A stretch of DNA of 64,000 nt from Durusdinium trenchii (taxonomy: Eukaryota > Sar > Dinophyceae > Suessiales > Symbiodiniaceae). The stretch spans positions 607,572 to 671,571 of the forward strand of contig CAXAMN010018890.1 of assembly GCA_963970005.1 (NCBI GenBank). The letters are read 5' to 3'. Shown one piece after another: positions 44,129-53,700 of the stretch (within the stretch, counting starts at the first letter, position 1; each line of letters starts with the position of its first letter). Below the pieces are notes generated by a model. It saw only the letters and a list, made by a program, of their open reading frames with translations. It was not told where the DNA came from and did no database searches. Both the position numbers and the translations under genes were made by a program.

Positions 44129-47100
44129 CTCGGGGCGAACCCGCTGGCCGCGCCCGCGCTGAGCTCTCCGCTCCGCTCCCCGTCTCGGTGTTTTCGGAGT
44201 CCGGAACCAAACATTTCGCATCAAAAAGAGGTATTTTTCAGGGCCTACCTGCACCCCTACTTGCCTGCCCAAAAAGTAAAGGACCTGTCACTCGGTTTCG
44301 GTGGACCAACGAGACGGCGACATGGACGTTTGGTGCCACCGGTGGCACCGGTGGCACAGCGCGCGGTGGAGTGAACGACTCTCGTACGTGGACGCACGCT
44401 GTAGCATGGTTTTCAGGCAACAAATGGACGACCGGTTGGACAACCTGAGTACGTACACGAAGGATGAGCACGGTACGCTCCACCATCGCAAGAGCGCTGG
44501 CGAAGACCCCTATCTCTCGGCACATAGCTGCTCCATCGCCCCTCCACCATCTCTTCCTTCCACGTCTTCGGCGACCACTCTGAGGCCCGAGCTCAAACTG
44601 AACCAGATCGGGAAGGGGAACCTCGACGGCGTGGGCGGACGGGCATCACAGCGGGCGCGGCGCGGCGCGGATGGCCCGGATGGTCGTGTCCGGTCCGAAG
44701 AGCGTGCGGGTTGACCTACCAGGCGTTCCGACCCCCTCTTATAAACCATTAAAGTTGAAAAAATAGACATTCAAAAAATGTGAAATTGGTTGGGAGTCTC
44801 CCTATTAAAATACACACCCATGTGATTTTTGTTCTCACCCTGTGGAATAGGTCATGTGGAAACAGCCTAGGACGGGCCTAAAATCATGATCGAAATGCAG
44901 AAAGTACGGCGCAAAAAATTGCGCTCTACTCCTTTGTCTCATTCTTGCTGGTGAGCAAGATGTCTTCAGCACGCGCTGTGTGTCTTCTGTTGCCGACCCG
45001 GCAGCACCGGTCGCAGGTCGACCGGTTGGACTCTTCGGTCACAGCCGAAAAAGCGCGTCGCAAGCCATCCGGTGGAATCCCCCCGAAGCAAAGAAAGGGC
45101 CATGGGAGGCAAGTGCCATGAGACTCTTCCATCAGAAGAAGAGGGTCATGAGGCCATATGAGGCCATATGAGGCCATATGAGGCCATGAGCCAACTTGAA
45201 CTTTTGAACTGGAAAGGACACGAACGACTGCAGAAAAAGAACCCAACGAAGACTGCGGACCGGTCTGTAGGTCTATGACGGTCTATGTGTCTTTCTACCC
45301 AGGTGAAAGAGTTCGCACCTGAAGGAATGAGAAAAAAACATACGGTGAACTGGAGCATTTCCCCAAAATCGTCTCGTCAACTCCTGCCCCCCCCCAGCGC
45401 AGACCGCCGTCAAGATGCCAGGTGATCACCAACAAGATGGAGAGCTTTCGGAAGTCCGAATCTCCTGGAACCCCATCCGCCAAACCCATCTGCCATGTCC
45501 CCCCCCCGATGACTTCCCGATGATGACTTCCCGCGTTCGTTTGAGTGTTCGTGCCCGGAAGGAAGGCGAGTTTGTGAGGTTGGAAGAGACCAAGCCATGG
45601 TGTAGAGTTCCCCCTCTGGCGGTCATCTTCTTGGGGTCACTGGCCGAAAAACCATCGAAAACTCAGGTATTTCAACGTGGGACAATGGGGTGAACCAGGC
45701 TTTGTGAACGGATCTCTTCCATGTTTGCATGGAGTATGTATGAAGCCATGTGCTGTAGATGCCATTTCGGTCCATTTGCCAAACTCCTCTGCAGTACAGC
45801 TGTTCGAATCATTTGGACACTGTATCACACTGCTTCATCCCCAGTGACAGCGGATTCAAACTAGAAACACTAAAAACAAAAAACATAAAGGAAGGAATGT
45901 AGGAGATAGACTCTCCTCAAGTAGCCCCTCCTGTTCGGAACGTTCTTTCTGAAAGCCTGTCCCAGGGTAGCCAAGTGCGCATGATGACCGGAGGTTGGGC
46001 CCACACCAGGAAACCAAACCCTAACAGGGACCCTTTTCTTATATGCCTGCGGCCCATGGCAGAGTTTGACCCTCGGACTCATGTTGAATGGCTTATTGTA
46101 TCCTGCGTCCTTGGACTCGTTGGCGTTGACGAGGCCATCCTATTCGGTTAGTCACCGGGAGTGTAACCATGCCGCGTCGCCAAACTACGGCCTCCAACAA
46201 AAAGCCAAGAAATGCGACACCTGGGATCCCACCGTGACACCTTCCCCACGCCCACTCGCCAAATGGACTTGGTGGGAAGGGGTTCCTCGGGACACTCTGC
46301 GACCACTCCACTGAACCGGCGCCCGTGGGCACCGCCGGTTTGGCACCGCCGCTTCCGCGCCAGCCGGGGGCTCCTTGGAAGAAGGTCTCTTCGCCCTCGG
46401 AGTTCTCTTTCACTTGCATCTGGGCGGCGCGGCGCGCCGGTCGCGCCCCGGCGGAGAGTCGGCGCGGGGTCCGCGGTCGGCGTCCTGGAGATTTGGAGGG
46501 CGCTGCCGTCCGTTTGGTCCTGAAAATAGATGGTCAGCAGTCATGTAGAACACACACCATATGTGGAGGTCAGTTGAACCAGGGTTCCAAATTCAAAGCT
46601 GGAAACGGCAGTCACAAAGGGGTGGGTTTTTAGTCCCATCCAGTGAGTGGACAATGGGCAACCCTAACCTCCATGGATAGCACCCCTTTGTGACTGCTTG
46701 GAATCTCAACCTTCATTGGCCCATGAGCTTCTCGGACTTGCACCCACCGGAGGCGCATCCATCCGGTGCCGAACACCGCCAAACCCGGCCCAACCCGGCC
46801 CCGATGTTTCGCTGCTCGGCCCAGTCACGGCGTTGTGCCAGAACATGATCAGGGCGAGGAACATGCCAAAGGCATACCTCACCCCGTCCGACCCGGAGCC
46901 GACGATCACCGGAGCCGGGCGGCGTGAAGAAAAGGCGGTCGGAGCCAAAAGGATGGTGCTGATTGAAGGATATGGGGGGGGAGAGAACATCCACTGGATG
47001 GGACCAAAAACCCACCCCGTGGAACTCCAGGTTGATCAACCGCATCCCCTCATGGTCAGCCTCACCTGGAATCAAATCCAACTCTTCTGCAGAGACTGAA

Positions 47101-50100
47101 CCGCTGGGCTCAGTGGGAGTGAAAGATTCACTTTGGGGTGCACTTGGGGGTTCAGCTTGGTAGGAGCATTTCACCCACTGTAATTGTTCGCTTCTTCCCC
47201 AGGCCCCAGGACCCCAGAGGGGCCTCAAAGTCTCACCTGGCAAAGGAAAGGAGGTAGGTCGGGGAGATGAGCCTTTTCAAAAAGAACGCTACCGTCCGAA
47301 CGTGCTGCCCAACGTTGCTTGGCCAACAAGTCTCACATCTCTCCTGGCCCTTAATCTTGAAGGGCATTCAACACCCAGAGTGGTCTTCAAAGAGAGATGG
47401 AACCCAGCGCAAACCCCCCGAAACCAAAAGATAAGCACATCAATTTCTCCATTCACCCATCCCAACCCAGCTTCTGCGCCGCCCCACCAGGTGCTCCTCC
47501 ATCCGCCCCATCCCTGTTGGGATCCACCGTCACGTGCTGCCCACGCGGCCAGGCATAGCGCAGCGCGTCGCCTGGCACCCGGCCGTCCCAGTCGGGGAAA
47601 AAGACTCATGGCACTGAACGGTTGGTTGGGATCCAACTGGTGGAGGATGCAAAAGAAAATATCCACCACGGTGACCCAGCTCCGCAACTCCTCCCCTTGG
47701 TGTCCGAATGTGTACAACCCACTTTTCTCCCACGATGTTCAAAGTCTCCTATGCGTGGGTGACAGAGTCAGAACGTCTGTAGTCATGATGGTCGTTGGGT
47801 AAGCTTGGTTTTCTTGTTTTCTTATGTTGGTGACCGCTTTGTGGGGGAAAATTCCTTAGGTGGCGCAGTAAGAGCAAGCAGGAACATTCCCCAGCCTACA
47901 GCCTACAGCAGCAAGTTATAAAGTACAGTTTGACAAGACTTCGTGAACATTTTGCAAACTCTTGAAACTAGTCAAACTAAGCATATGCTTTATGTATAGA
48001 TATGTACAAGTGTACGTACACATGTTAAATGAAAGTTTGCTGATCGTCGTCCCATATGTATTTGTACAAATAGATATGTATATATATATATGATATCTAT
48101 ATATATATCTATGATATATCATATATCACTTGTTCCTTTTACTGCTGATAGTCATTCCCCTCCTCGTCATTATCATCACCATCAAACTGGTTCTTCTGGT
48201 CCTCTTCGGAAAAAAATAGACAAAGTGACTCTCTTCTGTCCAGCGTGCGCGTGCGCGCCGCCGAAACCGTGCAACGCAACCCACGCCCCGCTCCTGTGAA
48301 CATCGAGGCCGTTCCGCACAGCAACACCGACACCGAGAGGAGGGGCATCCTGGATGCGGTCGACGCCCGTCGGACGCCTGGACATGTCCGGCTTTGTTGT
48401 GACGAGGGTCCTCCGATCGGGGGGGCATCGTGCCAAGTCCTGCCCCTTCGGGACAACACCCAAAGCTTTTGGAACCATCAGATCGGAGTAGGAAAGCGGT
48501 TCTGGTCCTTTGTTTGGAAGTGGGCCAACCAACTACGAGCATCCTTTCAGTTTTCAATCGCTCCATGCTCGGACCGGCGAAGTTCGGAAACCCCAAACCA
48601 CTTCGTCTCCCAAGGGCGGTCGCCCGGACGACCGGACAGCCCGGACGACCCGGGTGGGTGCAGCTCGTTCGTTCGTTCGGAAGATGAGAACTGGGCACCG
48701 TAAAGGTGTCCAGTTCTCATCTGTGTAACAAATGTGGAAACCACGGACACAAATCGTCTGTGTTTGTGTGTGTTTTTTGTGTCAAATCTGTGTGGTCAGG
48801 GTGTTCACCCCAAGGCTCCAGGCCCCTTCGGCGGTCAGGTCGGTGCACGACTCGCTCGGCACTGGGTCCCAGCCGTAGAAAAAAGGAGTGCCCCGGGGGG
48901 TGAAATGGTACTTCCTCGCCTGAAATCATGAAATCATCATGGTTTGGTGGAGTGAAAACCACCTGTTTGGTATTCGGAAAATAGCCTCAAAAGGATGACC
49001 CATGTGACCATTTCCCTTCACAAACAGGTGGTGTTCACTACACGAAACCATGATGATTTCAGAGAGTGTAGACTCCCTGATTTGCCTCCGAGGATTCACA
49101 TCAACACTACGAGGCGGACTCCGGACCGCTTGGTTTCGCGTGTGGCACCCATTTGCCGATCGTCCGGTCCGACCCCAACCGGGTTCACCGGTCCGGTTCA
49201 CCCTTCGTTGAATCATGGCGGTCGAACGACATCGGGGCGAATCACGGCAAAGACCACGACACGAGGAGGAGGAGGAGGAGGAGGAGGAGCCGGATGGACC
49301 CTGGTGCTCAAAACCAACGTCATCCAACGGAGCTGGAAGGTTCTTTCAAGCTCACCTCTGCCGGCGAGCTTGACCAATTGTGTGGCCAAGCGTCATGAAG
49401 CGACGGTAGCTTGGAACACGAGCGCCTCAGGAACCGAGGAACTTCCCGAAGGACGGAGGCGGAGCTTTGGCGGAGCTTGGCGGAGTGACCGAATGCGCCA
49501 AGCCGGCCCTTGGGGCAGGTGAAGAGTTCCATATCCTGGGGCCAAGCAGCGACCCATAAGCCATCATGAGTGAATCATAAGCCTGTGAGGTATATATTAC
49601 TAGACTCCAGAATCAGAGGTTTGATCACATCCTTCCAAGGACTGCTGCTGCCTGCAACAGAAGCTAACCCTGACGGCATCGAACCCGGCCCCGCATCGAA
49701 CTCATCGCGGCCGGTCGGTCGCCCCAATTCGCCCACCGACCAAATCTCACTCCGATTCCCAGCGCCAGGTGTCCGGCCAAGGCCGGGAGATTCTTCGTCA
49801 CCACACAGACGGCCCAACACCTCCAACTTCAACCCAACCTTACCCCCATGTCCCCCCCCCTGGCGCGCGAGGCACCTGCCAGGACCACCAGCTTCAGCTG
49901 CATGATGGGACAGGTGGCGATCCACTCGATCGGACGCGACCTGCCGACCAAACCGAAGAGGACGAGACACGTTGGAGCCGTTGGAGCCAACAGGTTGGGG
50001 ACTTGCCGTGGTCCGGCGCCTTGGGAGTACAGTCGAGTATTTTCTTCAAGGAATGTCCTGCTGCTACTTGGTCTCGTGTCCCTAACCGTCGAACTGAACC

Positions 50101-50144
50101 ATCGACCAGGGTTCCCCATTGAGAGGAAGTTGATCTCCACAAGG
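44045..50144 (-). CDS. Channelrhodopsin-like microbial rhodopsin (split gene, helices B-G)
   Basis: Exons 50144-50100, 49940-49876, 48377-48285, 46220-46173, 45464-45419, 44621-44587 and 44128-44045 lie in order on the minus strand and join in phase. What is seen: helix B piece (VEINFLSMGNPGR), helix C (W-SRPIEWIATCPIM), C-D loop of nine residues then MPLLSVSVLLCGTASMFTG (helix D), VAFLGFLLEAVVW (helix E), FRKLSILLVITW then FPFPIWFSLSSG (helix F), and IEGFGVITDYLI...VILNIVSKRLG (helix G). What is known: channelrhodopsins carry W-x-R-x-x-E-W-x-x-T-C-P in helix C and S-K in helix G, where retinal binds. Inferred role: light-gated ion channel or photoreceptor in a plasma or eyespot membrane. The helix C Glu counterion is present; the Asp usually four residues before the lysine is Asn. 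Helix A, part of the E-F connection and the end of helix G are not secured. Alternatives: anion or cation channel, pump-like, or rhodopsin-bestrophin relative. Confidence 0.75.
44587..44621 (-). CDS. Rhodopsin exon: second half of helix F
   Basis: 35-bp exon FPFPIWFSLSS after acceptor GTCGAG and before GG|GCCTCAG (GC donor). The first base completes the TGG of the helix F Trp. W-x-x-[FY]-P-I then matches the conserved W..YP / W..FP of microbial rhodopsin helix F. A GT donor seven bases further (CTCAGA|GTGGTC) would break the phase to the next exon. Confidence 0.55.
45419..45464 (-). CDS. Rhodopsin exon: first half of helix F
   Basis: 46 bp, acceptor GGGGTTCCAG, encoding DSDFRKLSILLVIT, then TG before GCATCT (GC donor). 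Basic residues followed by a hydrophobic run match the entry of helix F, and the split Trp codon (TG|G) is completed by the next exon. Confidence 0.55.
46173..46220 (-). CDS. Rhodopsin exon: helix E
   Basis: 48 bp, acceptor GGGATCCCAG, encoding VAFLGFLLEAVVWRR, with donor CGCG|GCATGG (GC type) or a GT donor slightly further (CCCG|GTGACT). Its distance from the helix D 'TG' is the same as in channelrhodopsins. Helix E is shorter than in relatives, so a further small exon between 45466 and 46172 is likely. Confidence 0.5.
46222..48284. other. Rhodopsin intron D-E, about 2 kb
   Basis: Contains exon-like minus-strand frames with canonical splice motifs (46883-46958, 47066-47177, 47457-47604) whose phases cannot be fitted to the rhodopsin chain, and a (TA)n tract at 48058-48128. 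Confidence 0.45.
48285..48377 (-). CDS. Rhodopsin exon: C-D loop and helix D
   Basis: 93 bp, acceptor GACATGTCCAG, donor GGGGC|GTGGGT. It encodes the loop VRRASTASR, then MPLLSVSVLLCGTASMFTG. The loop between the Gly ending helix C and the Met starting helix D is nine residues, as in channelrhodopsins, and the end of the helix (CGTASMFTG) resembles the W-G-A-T-S-A-M-x-T-G region. The Asp usual in mid-helix D (partner of the helix C Cys) is not seen. Confidence 0.6.
48682..48722. repeat. Perfect hairpin inside rhodopsin intron
   Basis: 18-bp stem (48682-48699 with 48705-48722, one G-T pair) and loop GTAAA. Confidence 0.9.
48930..49060. repeat. Foldback element in rhodopsin intron
   Basis: Arms 48930-48969 and 49021-49060 are inverse copies (36 of 40 bases) around a 51-nt loop. 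Size and form fit a small foldback or MITE. No target duplication noted. Confidence 0.75.
49262..49290. repeat. (GAG)n microsatellite
   Basis: Perfect GAG/AGG trimers within the intron between helices C and D. Confidence 0.95.
49876..49940 (-). CDS. Rhodopsin exon: helix C
   Basis: 65 bp bounded by a C/T-rich acceptor ending GGTCGGCAG and donor GGCAG|GTGCCT. It encodes SRPIEWIATCPIMQLKLVVL then A-G. R-x-x-E-W-x-x-T-C-P-I is the diagnostic helix C motif: the Arg, Glu (counterion position), Thr, Cys and Pro are all in place. This is the strongest single piece of evidence for the gene. Confidence 0.8.
50100..50144 (-). CDS. Rhodopsin exon: end of helix B and B-C loop
   Basis: 45 bp encoding LVEINFLSMGNPGR and TG, which with the G of the next exon makes the Trp of W-S-R-P-I-E-W. 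G-N-x-x-x-W-x-R-x-x-E-W matches the B-C loop of channelrhodopsins. Donor GATG|GTTCAG. The 159-nt intron to helix C stays open in the same frame. The acceptor (AAGTGAG) has no good pyrimidine tract, so the 5' limit is uncertain. Confidence 0.55.
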
Positions 50145-50299
50145 CTCACTTGAATTCACTTGATTCACATTCCGCTTCGTCTGCGTTCACCTGAAAGTTC
50201 CATCCATGGCCGCCGGCCGGGATGCGCAGAAAACCAAGCTCAAACAACCGTCATCTCTTGGGAATGGTGGCAATAGTCTCAAAGCTTCAGCTCAGGAGC

Positions 50300-50375
50300 A
50301 AGGACGCTGCTAGTAGCTGTTTGCTGCTAGGCTACTAGTAACGTTACTACTGGCAAGGACGCTACTAGTCTGCCA
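50300..50375. repeat. CTACTAGTAAC-type minisatellite
   Basis: Repeated GGACGCTRCTAGT and GCTACTAGTAACG blocks, of the same family as 33310-33428. Confidence 0.6.
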
Positions 50376-50794
50376 GGCACCATCATCAAATGGCTCGAAC
50401 ACAGCAGCACAGCAATCGGCTGTTCTCCAGCCCGGTTTCGCGGGCTTAGAGGACACCCCCCGAACCCAACTATATATAGAATAACTCCCTGCCACCAACT
50501 TCCACTGCACACCTAAAATATGAATAAAACATCTTCATTCATCTTCATTCAAACCGATGTTCTTCGCACCCCTTGGCCAACCGCCCAACCGCCCAACTGC
50601 CTGCCGCGCCCCACCACGGGGGCGACTCGCGCAGCGGTGTCGCACCGCTTTCCGTGCGGAAGCGCGCAGCGGTCTCGCGCCAAGGCACAAGTTCAGGGTG
50701 AAGTTGTTCGTACGCCCCGGCAAATCAAAGTCGTCAATCCTTGGGTGAAAAAAAATTGGATCATATCTAATGTAACACATCAAGGTTGGGGATC

Positions 50795-50905
50795 ATGATA
50801 TATGACGTATAATATATATATATATATATTATTTTCATTTTATATTATATGTAACATTAAAAAAGAATATATATATATATGTTATGATTATTTATATATA
50901 TGTTC
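50795..50905. repeat. (TA)n-rich tract
   Basis: Several TA microsatellite runs. No gene. Confidence 0.9.
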
Positions 50906-51202
50906 ACATCTATGTATGCCCCAAAACAATCGGATCTCCGACCGGTCGGCTTCTAGAACGCGAAAACGGCTTCCGGGTCCGGTTCTCGGGCGGTCCGTGT
51001 CAGGAATCCAAAAGGAAGCCGAAAAACACGGAGAAAGCGGCCCAAGCAACTTGCTTTCCACCTGATGGCCGCTCTGGCAAGCCCATCTTCTACCCCGTCC
51101 TGCATTTCAAGGGATCACAGGTGCTTACTGAAAGCTTCCAAACCCTACAAGTGCAGAAGAACCTCCTGAACCTTTTTTGAGAGCTGCCTTATGCTGCCTT
51201 AC

Positions 51203-51369
51203 CCAGCACAGATTCCAGATCCTCAGCATACCCAACCCTTCGCTGGGCTTGCCCCCGAACCAGAAAAAGATAGCACTTCTGACTTCTGAAGGGCAACCAA
51301 GGCACGCGGTGAGCTGCAGGATGTTGAAAAAGCCGGAGAAGAGCGCCACCGCGGTACTGATCGTGGCAC
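51203..51369 (-). CDS. Possible upstream rhodopsin exon (helix A), tentative
   Basis: Minus-strand exon after GTGGCTCCCAG and before TGG|GTAAGG. The first part (ATISTAVALFSGFFNILQLT) is a plausible membrane helix in the right position for helix A. The rest (CPSEVRSAIFFWFGGKPSEG and onward) does not obviously match helix B. It may belong to this gene or be unrelated. Confidence 0.3.
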
Positions 51370-51371
51370 CT

Positions 51372-53400
51372 GGGAGCCACAAGCCCGACGCGATGAATGG
51401 ACGCCGGTTGGAGCCGGTTGGAGCGGATTGGAGCTTTGGAACGGTGCAACGCGGTGCAGCTTTGAAGGCTCTCAAAACATCTCAAACCCCATGTCACTAT
51501 GCCTGGGCCCACACAGACAGGCCGAAAGGCCGGCCCTCAACGTCCCCCTTTCATCCAATTGGAAGGGCCCTCCTTCGCAGCGCTGTCTCCTTCCGCATCC
51601 ACCGCCCGCCCGTGGGGAGATGGGTCACGTCGCCCGACCCGTCGCCCGTTGCTTCGGGTCTAACCCGGCCAGGTTGGGCCGCCGGTTGGGAGCAGGGAAA
51701 CTGAGGGGAAGCGGCCCATGGCATGCCATCCCCCATGGGAGTTCGGAGGATGTCATGGTTTGGGGTAGGGCTTCTGTCAGTGACGTGAAGCAGTTCAGGA
51801 GGTGTTTCCAAAGGTCGTTTTGAGGTGGGAGGTTCTGCAATCCACTGAGGGCGCGTGGAAGAATGATCCCAAGGCACATACAGCATGGCGTTGCTCCAAG
51901 GGTGCCTTCCTTGGTACAACAACACACTGAGATGTTGAGTCAAAAAATACCAATACCTTGCGCGTTATTTTGTGGTGCTCACCAATGCTACAACCCGGCC
52001 TGGGCTGAAGGTTGGAAGACAGGGAGGTCTAGAACATGGAATGTAACACCAGTGAAAATCCAGTCACACAATCGGTTTGGGTTGCTTTTCCACGACATCC
52101 TCTTCCTGTCCACCGGAAACATACGAATCTACCGGCTGTTTGGGGGTTCGAAAGACCCCGCCGAAATCTGTGTGGACCAACACCGGGCGAGAGCGCTCAC
52201 GAACAAGCCAAGTTCAGCTTCAGTTCGACGCTTTTGGGAGTGACCGCTAATGGTTTTGGAAGCAAACTGCAACTGTTGCAAGCGCAAGTGCTGCAAAGAT
52301 GAGAAGAAACCAGGAAGATTTACCAGAGACCAAGAATCATGCCTCCAACCCTTGGCAGTCAACCGATGTTGCGTGCTTCGTACCAATATTTGGTCTGGGA
52401 CCGACCTTCGAGCAGCCGACTGGACTGGCTAATCACAGATTGATCATCCGTCTCGAAAGTCCGTGCCGCTGGTCCGTTGAGAACATCCCGCAGCCCTGCG
52501 TCCGAGCAGCTGAGCCACCGCCACCTACGCCGGTGAGGTCTGAAACGCGAAGAAGAAGCGACCCGAACCGCGGCCCTCACTTGAATGAATGGTGCCATTG
52601 ATCACTGAGTTCACTCTAGTAGAAACACTCCGTCACTAATCATCCCCCATCCTGGCGCGGTCGGCCCACTCGACCTCAGAGAAGAAAGGAAGCAAAGACT
52701 CACGACCCGCATACTCCTTCAGTGTTGTCCCTGTGACTTCCCTATCTGGCCAATCCAATTCCGTATAGTACATGGTGGGAAAATCTCAACCTTCCCAGAC
52801 CCATCTGCCCTTGCTTTGCGCGCTGACCGACAACGTGGCTCAAAGGACGCGCCGAAAGGTAAGGATGGCCCATGTTGCGACCCAACAGGTGGTGTCGCCT
52901 CCATGCCTCATGTGAATGACCCAGAGAGTAGCTCCACTCAAACCTGCGTGTGGCCTCCTTTGGTGTGGCTGTTTTCCGGGGGTTGAGGTTCATGTTCTTG
53001 TGAGCGAGGTGTGAGTGTGAGGTGGTCTCGTCAACAAACTTGCCTGCCCTGAGACACCCTTCAATCGGTGGTAAGCAGATCCTTTTCGAGGGTACAGGTC
53101 AGTATGCGGTTCTTTCATGTTCTTTCATGTTCTTTCCACGCAGGTCTACCGGTCTACCGCGGGTTTCAAAGGTTTGAAAACCCCACTTTTCATGTCCCAA
53201 TTACTGGGAGATATGTGTTCTGCGGGGCTCAACCCTGGGATTTTACAGCATGTTCTAGACTGACAAACTCTAACATTGGTACTCCCTCGGATCAACTTGA
53301 GAGAGGAGGGAGTGAACGAAAGGTAGCAGGCAAACACAAGTAACCCTGGTAGAAGTCCAGGAGGCAAAATGCCACACTGCAAACCTTGAATCGTACACCG
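51372..53400. other. Unassigned stretch
   Basis: Overlapping frames on both strands (51551-51943, 51863-52243). A plus-strand Cys-rich peptide (ANCNCCKRKCCKDEKK) occurs at 52250-52310 without other support. Two GTTCTTTCAT copies lie at about 53108-53128. Confidence 0.35.
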
Positions 53401-53454
53401 TGAAAAAAGAGTCGAGGTTGTATGAGAGAGACGAACTTCTGTGCTTGGATCAGC

Positions 53455-53700
53455 CGGGTCTTTGTGGCCACTTTGAAGCCTACATAGCTTAAAACCATCG
53501 AAATTTACATGTTTATGCAATTGTCGACCATTTTTGAAGCCTAGACACCTCAAAATTCATCGGTTTTTGCGAGGTTCTTTGCCGAACAGCCACAAAAAAA
53601 CCTGTGAATAGTGTGGTTTGAGGCCACTCTTGAAGACTGGAGGAGCTGAAAACACTTGTATTTACGGTGTTTTCTAGCCGTTGACAAAGAGCCGCGCCAG
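53455..53700. repeat. Diverged tandem repeat
   Basis: About three units around (T)TTGAAGCCT...(C)TCAAAA...ATCG...TTT at about 53471, 53533 and 53618. No coding role seen. Confidence 0.45.

Larger units (their letters stand above)
44046..46172. other. Rhodopsin introns F-G region: repeats only
   Basis: Contents seen besides exons: three tandem GAGGCCATAT units at 45151-45186; a poly-C run at about 45389-45396; a second near 45498. Open frames on the plus strand at 44301-44714 and 45415-45693 are antisense to the rhodopsin exons and are not called. Confidence 0.5.

Noticed and set aside
44301-45693. Plus-strand ORFs at 44301-44714 and 45415-45693
   Set aside because: They are antisense to the rhodopsin exons, which have homology support.
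46883-47604. Three minus-strand frames with canonical splice motifs (46883-46958, 47066-47177, 47457-47604), one of them with a membrane-like stretch after it
   Set aside because: They lie inside the rhodopsin intron between helices D and E and their phases cannot be joined to each other or to the rhodopsin exons. AG and GT are frequent enough that such false exons are expected.
48809-48919. 37-codon minus-strand frame with good acceptor and donor (YGWDPVPSESC)
   Set aside because: Phase 0 at both ends does not fit between the helix C and helix D exons, which join well without it. Could be an exon of a nested or alternative transcript.
49750-49820. TKNLPALAGHLALG, which resembles S-K-N-x-x-G-L-L-G-H of channelrhodopsin helix G
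   Set aside because: It lies only 60-120 bp after the helix C exon, before helices D to F, has a stop just upstream, and a better helix G (IVSK) is found in the correct position at 44.05 kb.
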